From contig PWQB01000011.1 in the NCBI GenBank assembly GCA_003556955.1, positions 1 to 14,822 on the forward strand: 14,822 nucleotides of DNA, read 5' to 3'. Position numbers and translations under genes: made by a program. The DNA comes from Nostocaceae cyanobacterium CSSed10_463m. Its GTDB lineage: Bacteria; Cyanobacteriota; Cyanobacteriia; Cyanobacteriales; Nostocaceae. Shown here one piece after another: positions 1 through 5,263 of this stretch; position 1 is the first letter of the stretch; each line of letters starts with the position of its first letter. The notes below the pieces were generated by a model, which searched no databases, was not told where the DNA came from, and was given only the letters and a program-made list of their open reading frames with translations.

Positions 1-33
1 AGTAATTATAGATAGCGCCCCCAATCTTTGAGA

Positions 34-60
34 AAGAGGCAAGGGAGCAGGGAGCAGGGG
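34..60. repeat. G-rich dispersed repeat with AGCAGGG heptamers
   Basis: Two tandem AGCAGGG heptamers (46-52 and 53-59) follow an AAAGAGGCA lead-in at 34-42. The reverse complement of nearly the same unit, lead-in included, occurs at 11567-11600 in the rpoB-rpoC1 spacer, so this is a dispersed intergenic repeat and not chance G-richness. Positions 1-139 carry no other feature that I can support. Confidence 0.55.
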
Positions 61-139
61 GGATGATTCAGATGGATATTCAAACCTGTGTTTCCTGCCA
101 CCTTCCACCTGCATCTTCTTAAAGTTTAGGGACTTTCAG

Positions 140-165
140 AAAAAGCCTGCTTAAGCAGGCTTTTT
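140..165 (-). terminator. Intrinsic terminator after kinase 1, probably bidirectional
   Basis: Positions 140-165 form a perfect palindrome whose core is GCCTGCTTAAGCAGGC, flanked by A and T tracts. Read on the minus strand, the hairpin directly follows the TAA of the upstream kinase gene (167-169) and is followed by five T residues. Read on the plus strand, it is followed by eight T residues, so it could also stop transcription entering from the left. This is a classic rho-independent terminator layout. Confidence 0.85.
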
Positions 166-166
166 T

Positions 167-2029
167 TTAATGCAAATCAGCGTCCCAGACACCTATGTAA
201 ATCCGATCCTGCTGATTGCGTTCAATTACACCTTTTAATCCACCCACGTTAAATGAGTGTCTATTAGTTTGGCGATCGCGTACTCTTTGGAGTCCTTGCT
301 TAATATCATTATTAGCTTTACCACCAAGCATTCCCTGTAATGTTCTTTGCTTGACTTCTAGCTGGACAGATTGGGGAAAAGAGACTTCCGTTTGGCGCAG
401 GACTCCGGTTTTTTGGTCAAATAAGTAACCAAGGTCAATATTACCTTCTAAATTATACAGAAAAGCACGAGTATTCCATAACCCTCTGGAAGTTCTACTG
501 GGATTACCTAGTGCTGCTTTGACTGCTTCTTGAGAAACTCCTGTAGGAAATGCTGGCACATTAGAAGTTTTGGTGTTACTGGGAGCAGCTTCTGGCTTTG
601 GCTGTGCTGGTGGTTGAGGTGTTTCTAGTGGTGGTTGAGGTGTTTCTGACTGTGGTGGTTGAGAAATTTCTGGCTGCTGTGGGGGTTCAGAAATTTCTGG
701 AACTGTAGAATATTCAGGTGTTTCTAGCTGCGGTGGGGGTTCAGGGATAACGGTATCTTCTGGCTGGGGTGATGAGGTGTAAAGATCCGGTTCGGGTGCA
801 AATGTGGGATTTACAGGTGGCTGGGGTCTTACAGGTACTACTCTATCTTGATTAGATTGTATGACCTCTGGCGGCTCGGCAGGTTCTGAAGGTGAAGATT
901 TTTGTGCCGTAGGGGAATCTATATTAGTGTTTGAGTTGGCAAATGGTGCCTGTGTCGTTGATCTAGTGATAGATTCTTGAGACTGTGGCTGACGAGTGAC
1001 GCTAGCAATTGCTATTCCACCAATTAAACCACCCAAAACTAAACTGCCGATAATTAAAGTGGGTTTTTGTGATTTCCGGCTGGGTACAGTGGGTGCGGAA
1101 GATATGGCCTGGGTTTTCTGAGTTGATGCTACATAGGCAGGACTCAGGCTAACTGTGGCGGTAGTGTGATCAGAGCGTGGGGATGATGGGGATATATCAG
1201 TGGCGGATTTTAAAGCATATAGCATTTTACTGGCAGTACTATAGCGATCGCTCACATGAGGCTGAATTGCCTGATTAATTACCTTTGCTAGATGTGGCGA
1301 GATATCCGGGACGAATTCTTGCCAGATAATTTCCCCAGTTTGCAGGTGTGTCTGTAGTTCTGGTGGGTGTTTACCCGTTAACAAATAAATCGCCGTCAAG
1401 CCTAAACTATAGATATCGGTGGCGTAAACTGGTCTGCCGATGGCTTGCTCAGTGGGCATATACCCAGGTGTACCAATCACAAGCGATCGCGTAGGATGAT
1501 TGGAGGGACTAACCACTGAACGTATAGTTTCCTTGACCGCACCAAAATCAATTAAAAATGGCTTGTTATCTGTCTCGCGCAAAATAATGTTATCTGGTTT
1601 AATGTCCCGGTGAATAATGCCTTTACTATGGACATAATCTAAAACTGATAACAGACTTAAAAGAATTTTCTTAACAGTGGTTTCATTCTCACAACCTTTA
1701 GCTTCGACAATATTTGTCAAGGTTGGCCCTTCAATCCATTCTTGAACCAAGAAAAACAGATCATTCTCCGAAAAGTAAGCATATAACTTGGGAATTTGGT
1801 CACTACTGTCACCCAAATACTCCAAAGTCGCAGCTTCTCTTTCAAAGCGTTGTTGAATTTGATGATAGGTTTTTGGGTCATTAGCTATCGGTCTAAGTTG
1901 CTTGATCACACAGCGCCGACGCGAAGGTATATGGGTGTCTTCTGCCAGAAAAGTTTCCCCAAATCCACCTGCACCGAGGACTTTAATTACTTGATAGCGA
2001 TTGTTCAGCAGCGTTATTGTCGTGGAAAT
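167..2029 (-). CDS. Membrane-anchored Ser/Thr protein kinase (kinase 1), non-canonical start
   Basis: Predicted Hanks-type kinase that phosphorylates protein Ser/Thr at the cytoplasmic face. The open frame runs to a TAA at 2030-2032 and encodes up to 620 residues. Numbered from the ATT at 2029, the glycine loop GAGGFG lies at 19-24, the ATP-binding Lys in VIK at 43, HRDIKPDN near 140-147, DFG near 161-163 and GTPGYMPTEQ near 187-196. A hydrophobic helix follows at about 324-344, then a Pro-rich linker, then a conserved C-terminal domain of about 130 residues ending IGVWDADLH, which I recognise from other cyanobacterial kinases but whose ligand is unknown to me. The frame has no ATG, GTG or TTG before the glycine loop. 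The first canonical start, GTG at 1909, falls inside VIK and would delete the loop. The in-frame ATT gives (M)STTITLLNNRY, which matches the expected family N-terminus, and GGAAAGGG lies 13 bases upstream. It follows paralogous kinase 2 in tandem. If ATT is not used, this is a 5'-damaged gene. Confidence 0.85.
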   Translation of the reverse strand: MSTTITLLNNRYQVIKVLGAGGFGETFLAEDTHIPSRRRCVIKQLRPIANDPKTYHQIQQRFEREAATLEYLGDSSDQIPKLYAYFSENDLFFLVQEWIEGPTLTNIVEAKGCENETTVKKILLSLLSVLDYVHSKGIIHRDIKPDNIILRETDNKPFLIDFGAVKETIRSVVSPSNHPTRSLVIGTPGYMPTEQAIGRPVYATDIYSLGLTAIYLLTGKHPPELQTHLQTGEIIWQEFVPDISPHLAKVINQAIQPHVSDRYSTASKMLYALKSATDISPSSPRSDHTTATVSLSPAYVASTQKTQAISSAPTVPSRKSQKPTLIIGSLVLGGLIGGIAIASVTRQPQSQESITRSTTQAPFANSNTNIDSPTAQKSSPSEPAEPPEVIQSNQDRVVPVRPQPPVNPTFAPEPDLYTSSPQPEDTVIPEPPPQLETPEYSTVPEISEPPQQPEISQPPQSETPQPPLETPQPPAQPKPEAAPSNTKTSNVPAFPTGVSQEAVKAALGNPSRTSRGLWNTRAFLYNLEGNIDLGYLFDQKTGVLRQTEVSFPQSVQLEVKQRTLQGMLGGKANNDIKQGLQRVRDRQTNRHSFNVGGLKGVIERNQQDRIYIGVWDADLH

Positions 2030-2035
2030 TTACAA

Positions 2036-2043
2036 GCGATCGC
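2036..2043. repeat. HIP1 octamer upstream of the kinase 1 start
   Basis: GCGATCGC, the highly iterated palindrome of cyanobacterial genomes, lies between the GGAAAGGG Shine-Dalgarno-like sequence (2043-2050) and the proposed ATT start at 2029. Other copies in the window lie inside genes. This one may simply be part of the leader. Confidence 0.8.
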
Positions 2044-2158
2044 CCTTTCCAAATGTACATCAAATACAACAGACGAGTTTTAGACAGGTTATATCCCAGT
2101 ATGCTGGAGATTAAAATAATTAGCTGGAGCTAAATCAAGGTGTTTGAGTCTGAAATCA

Positions 2159-3763
2159 CTATTTGACTTGACTAACAACCCATTTACTCCTTTCAGCATC
2201 CCATAACAGGGAAAAACTTACAGAACCCGGAACTTGCCTCCCATTTTTCATCAAGTATTTAAACTTAGCATTCACCGTGGCTGTTTCTGTAGTGGCTGCT
2301 AATACACTAACTTGTTCAACATTAACGCTTTCAACCTTTCCTCCCCACCAGTCAATGTAAGAAAGATAACCATCTGGATGGAGACGTTGATTATTTTGGA
2401 GACTGGGGGCTAGTTGATTCCACGCATTTTCATATTGACCCTGATTAATATTTAGGTAGTAATTTTGAACAGCTTCGGCTGGAGATGGTCGATTAATTTC
2501 TGGCTGTATAACCGCAGCAGGTGGAGAATATGGGGGTTGTGTAACTTCCTGTGGCGCAGTGGGATTCGGTGCTGGTTCTGTAACTCTGGCAGTTGGAGAA
2601 GTTACAGGTGGTGTAACTTCTTGTGGTGTAATAGGATTTGGCGTAGGTTCTGTAATCGGCCGCACTTCATTTCGGTTTGGCGCAGGTTCTTTAAATGAGT
2701 CAGTTAATTGGGTAACTGGTTGCGGAGTTCTATTGAGGGCAAAACCAATAATAATAGAAGCACCTATTAAACCACCGACAATTAAACTGCCGAGAAAAAT
2801 TCCCTTTTGTCCACTAGCTGGCGCAGGAGGTTGGGAAATAGTAGATCCTGGACTAACCGCAACTGTGTTTTCAGATGGGACTGGAGGCGGTGAAGTTGCT
2901 ACTAATGGATGTTGATAAGCTACTGTAGGAGGGAAACTAGCCGAACCTAATTGCAAAGCTGACAGCATTTCTCTGGCAGTAGAGAAGCGCTCGCGGGGAT
3001 GATAGGCGATCGCTCGGTCTAATACCTCTGCTAATGTAGGACTAACCTGGATAGCATACTGTCGCCAAACAATTTCACCCGTCTGAGAATCTGACTCTAA
3101 CTGTTGTGGCTGTTTCCCCGTCAGTAAATAAATTGCTGTAAGTCCTAAACTATATAAATCACTAGAATAAACTGGTCTACCTGCGGCTTGCTCACTGGGC
3201 ATATATCCCGGCGTACCAATCACAATGGAACTGGTAGGATTACCTTGGGAATTCATCACCGTTCCCATTGACTCCCGCACCGCACCGAAATCAATTAACA
3301 CCGATTTACCATCACGATGACGCAGCATAATATTATCCGGCTTAATATCCCGGTGAATAATGCGCTTTGAGTGGACATACTCCAACACTGGTAACAAATC
3401 CAGCAAAATTTCCCGCACCGCACTTTCACTAAACAACCCCTGCTTTTGCAGTTTTGCCGTCAGCGTATCACCTTCAATCCATTCTTGAACCAAATAAAAT
3501 TGCCCTTCTGACTGAAAATAAGCATACAGCGTGGGTATTTGGTCAGTATATCCCCCCAAATCTTCTAAAATTGCCGCTTCTCGTTGAAACCGTTCCTGCA
3601 CCAACTGGTAAATCTGGGGATTATTCTGAATTGGTCTTAACTGTTTAATCACACAGCGACGACTAGAAGGCATTTGGGTATCTTCCGCCAGAAAAGTTTC
3701 CCCAAACCCTCCACTTCCTAAAGTCCGAATCACTTGATAGCGGTTGTTCAGCAGCTTATACAT
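2159..3763 (-). CDS. Membrane-anchored Ser/Thr protein kinase (kinase 2)
   Basis: A 534-residue Hanks-type kinase predicted to phosphorylate protein Ser/Thr residues at the inner face of the membrane. Visible motifs are the glycine loop GSGGFG at 16-21, Lys40 in VIK, HRDIKPDN at 137-144 (catalytic Asp139), DFG at 159-161 and GTPGYMPSEQ at 183-192. All key residues for activity are present. A hydrophobic helix at about 320-343 is the likely single membrane span. The linker at 344-423 is Pro-rich and holds a tandem repeat. Residues about 424-534 start with a helix-rich stretch (AVQNYYLNINQGQYENAWNQ) and continue with beta-type segments, which suggests an NTF2-like extracytoplasmic domain; that fold is inference. 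The ATG at 3763 gives MYKLLNNRYQ, the usual family N-terminus; I see no strong Shine-Dalgarno sequence. The kinase half is closely similar to that of kinase 1 downstream, while the C-terminal domain is unrelated, so the pair looks like a duplication with an exchanged sensor part. The substrate is unknown. Confidence 0.93.
   Translation of the reverse strand: MYKLLNNRYQVIRTLGSGGFGETFLAEDTQMPSSRRCVIKQLRPIQNNPQIYQLVQERFQREAAILEDLGGYTDQIPTLYAYFQSEGQFYLVQEWIEGDTLTAKLQKQGLFSESAVREILLDLLPVLEYVHSKRIIHRDIKPDNIMLRHRDGKSVLIDFGAVRESMGTVMNSQGNPTSSIVIGTPGYMPSEQAAGRPVYSSDLYSLGLTAIYLLTGKQPQQLESDSQTGEIVWRQYAIQVSPTLAEVLDRAIAYHPRERFSTAREMLSALQLGSASFPPTVAYQHPLVATSPPPVPSENTVAVSPGSTISQPPAPASGQKGIFLGSLIVGGLIGASIIIGFALNRTPQPVTQLTDSFKEPAPNRNEVRPITEPTPNPITPQEVTPPVTSPTARVTEPAPNPTAPQEVTQPPYSPPAAVIQPEINRPSPAEAVQNYYLNINQGQYENAWNQLAPSLQNNQRLHPDGYLSYIDWWGGKVESVNVEQVSVLAATTETATVNAKFKYLMKNGRQVPGSVSFSLLWDAERSKWVVSQVK
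2510..2653 (-). repeat. In-frame 72-bp tandem duplication in the kinase 2 linker
   Basis: Residues 371-394 and 395-418 of kinase 2 are two copies of a 24-residue Pro/Thr-rich unit beginning TEP(T/A)PNP and containing PQEVT. The DNA copies (2582-2653 and 2510-2581) are also alike, which points to a tandem duplication that keeps frame. It lies in the predicted extracytoplasmic linker, so a spacer role is likely. Confidence 0.75.
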
Positions 3764-3820
3764 AAATCAGCGCCGATAAGTGCAAGAATTATGCTATATA
3801 TCTTACAATTTTTCCTGACT

Positions 3821-3865
3821 CACCTTTGCGTACCTCTGCGCTGAACTCCGCGCCCCTTTGCGTTT
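3821..3865. repeat. Dispersed CTTTGCGT/CTCTGCG-type intergenic repeat
   Basis: The spacer between the GIY-YIG gene and kinase 2 contains three spaced units resembling C(T/C)TTGCG: CCTTTGCG (3823-3830), CCTCTGCG (3833-3840) and CCTTTGCG (3855-3862). On the minus strand they read CGCAAAGG/CGCAGAGG. From memory, this style of repeat is common between genes in Nostoc-like genomes; that identification is not verified here. Confidence 0.4.
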
Positions 3866-3879
3866 AAACTCCCCTCAAT

Positions 3880-4425
3880 TCACTTTAAATCCAACAATCC
3901 ATCTTCCTTCAACTTAGGATTAAAACGAAATTGTTCTTGTAGTCCTCGTTCCTGCAACACCAGTAAAATTTCCGCCTCAACTCGTCGGGCAACATTTTTA
4001 ATTATTTTTACTTTCGCCAATTCATCATTAGCAGGATGGTGATATTTCTCTTGTTCTTCAGGAGTCATTAAAGGGATAACATCTATAGAGTGTGTCCACT
4101 TTTCCTTGTTATCTGCATTTCCTACAGGAAGACTACCATTTTCGGCAATCCAAGCACTTTCAATATTTTCCAAAACTGTGCGGTTAGGGCGTGTAATAGT
4201 CTGAACTTTCACCCAATAACATTCTTGAGGCTGACGCACTAGATGCTGCTTGAGACTGAGGGAAACATCCCGTGAATATCCCACAAATTGCAGCACTTTG
4301 TCCAAATTAAATATGGCGTATACTCCGATTTTACCTGTAAAAATTTCAGGTAATTGACCGTTATCATCAATATAAGGAAAGTATTCCAGATCAGCTAAAG
4401 CCGGAATATTCATTTCAGTAGTCAT
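3880..4425 (-). CDS. GIY-YIG superfamily protein, putative nuclease
   Basis: A 181-residue protein with a GIY-YIG core. GVY at 34-36 takes the place of GIY, FVGYSRD at 47-53 takes the place of YIG with its trailing conserved residues, and a Glu-rich helix at 86-96 (LENIESAWIAENG) supplies the acidic residue expected for metal binding. GIY-YIG proteins cut DNA during repair, restriction or homing, but this is a short stand-alone version with no attached DNA-binding domain that I recognise, so function and activity are uncertain. A charged C-terminal region (about 122-181) carries KVKIIKNVARRVEAEILLVL, probably a long helix. The ATG at 4425 is chosen because it gives the longest frame with a weak TAGG-like ribosome site; an alternative ATG lies at codon 5 (4413). 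It lies 36 bp after the small gene upstream and 116 bp before kinase 2, which permits but does not prove co-transcription. Confidence 0.75.
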   Translation of the reverse strand: MTTEMNIPALADLEYFPYIDDNGQLPEIFTGKIGVYAIFNLDKVLQFVGYSRDVSLSLKQHLVRQPQECYWVKVQTITRPNRTVLENIESAWIAENGSLPVGNADNKEKWTHSIDVIPLMTPEEQEKYHHPANDELAKVKIIKNVARRVEAEILLVLQERGLQEQFRFNPKLKEDGLLDLK

Positions 4426-4461
4426 ATATCAAACCTAAAACTTGCTAAGTGTTTGGATAAA

Positions 4462-4785
4462 TCAAGCAATTTTTTGATAAATTGCACAAAGGCGACTGGG
4501 TTGAAAAATCTTGGCGGTGAACATGAAATTTGGCGGTACGTTAATAATCACATACTCGTCAGAATTATGATATTGTTCCAATTCTGCTGGCATTCCTTTA
4601 GGAGTAGACAAACTATAAGGAACTGGCTGAAAAAGTAATTTGGTAAATTCAACTTTGCTAGATTGTGAATGTTGACAAATTTGTTGTAAAAAGGATTCTT
4701 TTTGCAAAAGATTAAACAAAATTTCTTGTGCTTGTGGTTCGAGAGTGAAACTGCTATCAAAGTTTTGGATAATTTTAAAAGCCAT
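4462..4785 (-). CDS. Small hypothetical protein, 107 residues
   Basis: I do not recognise this family. From the ATG at 4785 the product is 107 residues beginning MAFKIIQNFD. It has no signal peptide, no membrane segment and no Cys-based metal site. A helical-looking, Gln/Leu-rich first half (about 16-42) leads to a Pro-containing middle (PVPYSLSTPKGMPAELEQYH, about 54-73) and a beta-like end (DEYVIINVPPNFMFTAKIF). The frame stays open to an ATG at 4845, but those 20 extra codons are encoded partly by the transposable-repeat end at 4821-4833, so I chose the inner ATG. No clear Shine-Dalgarno sequence precedes it. The AT-rich composition resembles the neighbouring intergenic DNA more than the rpo genes. 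It ends 36 bp before the GIY-YIG gene on the same strand, so the two may be expressed together. It could be a genuine small gene or a decayed remnant. Confidence 0.5.
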   Translation of the reverse strand: MAFKIIQNFDSSFTLEPQAQEILFNLLQKESFLQQICQHSQSSKVEFTKLLFQPVPYSLSTPKGMPAELEQYHNSDEYVIINVPPNFMFTAKIFQPSRLCAIYQKIA

Positions 4786-4820
4786 TTTTATGTATAGATA
4801 GTTGATGGAGAAGATGTATA

Positions 4821-4913
4821 TAGGACTTACGCAAAAATCTCTCAAACCCTGATTCCTTTATGTAATCTGCGCCTGGTGTGGTTAGTTTTTCCCTGACTTA
4901 TGCGTAAGTCCTA
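4821..4913. mobile_element. MITE-like element, 93 bp, with 13-bp inverted ends
   Basis: TAGGACTTACGCA at 4821-4833 is matched by its perfect reverse complement TGCGTAAGTCCTA at 4901-4913. The flanks are GTATA at 4816-4820 and again at 4914-4918, which looks like a 5-bp target duplication. The 67-bp interior has no open frame, so the element would depend on a transposase supplied in trans. A third copy of the end motif lies at 5066-5078. The element sits just upstream of the small hypothetical gene and may contribute to its leader. Confidence 0.6.
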
Positions 4914-4990
4914 GTATAAAAGGAGAGCATCTCAAATGTGCAAGTTCAATTTATTTATGAATCGATTACGCAAAATTATGAAAAAACGAA

Positions 4991-5078
4991 CCGCCTTCGC
5001 GCAGCGTATGCCCGAAGGGCTTTAGACGCAAAGAACGCCAAGGTAAGAGGGTTTCAGAGAGTTCTTGCGTAAGTCCTA
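4991..5078. repeat. Composite repeat with hairpin and a third TIR copy
   Basis: This part of the 418-bp gene-free stretch after rpoC2 holds a GC-rich hairpin (CCTTCG 4994-4999 against CGAAGG 5013-5018) followed by GACGCAAAG and AACGCCAAGG units, then the end motif TGCGTAAGTCCTA at 5066-5078. Read on the minus strand from 5078, about 35 bases resemble the left end of the MITE-like element (TAGGACTTACGCA, then a CTCTC-like and AAACCCT stretch). It is therefore probably a second, diverged or truncated copy of that element, or the far end of a larger element spanning 4821-5078. I see no gene here. Confidence 0.45.
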
Positions 5079-5136
5079 GCTGTATTTCAGCGCATCTTCA
5101 CACAAAATTAGTATAAGTTGAGCAGCAAGTAAAAGT

Positions 5137-5165
5137 AAAAAGGCAAAAGAAGTTATTCTTTTGCC
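5137..5165 (-). terminator. rpoC2: Intrinsic terminator of rpoC2
   Basis: On the minus strand GGCAAAAGAA (5165-5156) pairs perfectly with TTCTTTTGCC (5151-5142) across a 4-base loop, and the hairpin is followed by TTTTT (5141-5137), AC and TTTT. It starts 98 bp after the rpoC2 stop codon. It is the best candidate for the 3' end of the rpoB-rpoC1-rpoC2 transcript, although the stem is only moderately GC-rich. Confidence 0.7.
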
Positions 5166-5263
5166 CTTGATTTATAAAGTGCTAACTTTTGGCTGTAACC
5201 TGATGGCTACACTAGCGTAGTCCAGCAAGGCGTAAATAAACTAATCATTTCCGCCTTGTGGTA

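Noticed and set aside
1796..2083. Plus-strand open frame opposite the start of kinase 1
   Set aside because: It is antisense to the kinase N-terminus, has no recognisable motif and no ribosome site, and the minus-strand frame there encodes a clear glycine loop.
2120..2133. TTAGCTGGAGCTAA hairpin between the two kinase genes as a terminator
   Set aside because: The stem is only 6 bp with a 2-base loop, and no solid T-run follows, so I do not call it.
3770..3815. Possible sigma-70 promoter ahead of kinase 2 (TTGTAA, TATAGC, CATAAT boxes)
   Set aside because: No pair of boxes has the usual 16-18 bp spacing; AT-rich matches alone do not support a call.
4786..4845. Longer 127-residue form of the small gene, starting at 4845
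   Set aside because: The extra 20 codons run into the inverted end of the MITE-like element (4821-4833), and the ATG at 4785 gives a more plausible start.
5205..5240. CTACACTAGCGTAG-like inverted repeat after rpoC2
   Set aside because: Arms are only about 4-5 bp and imperfect; it could arise by chance.
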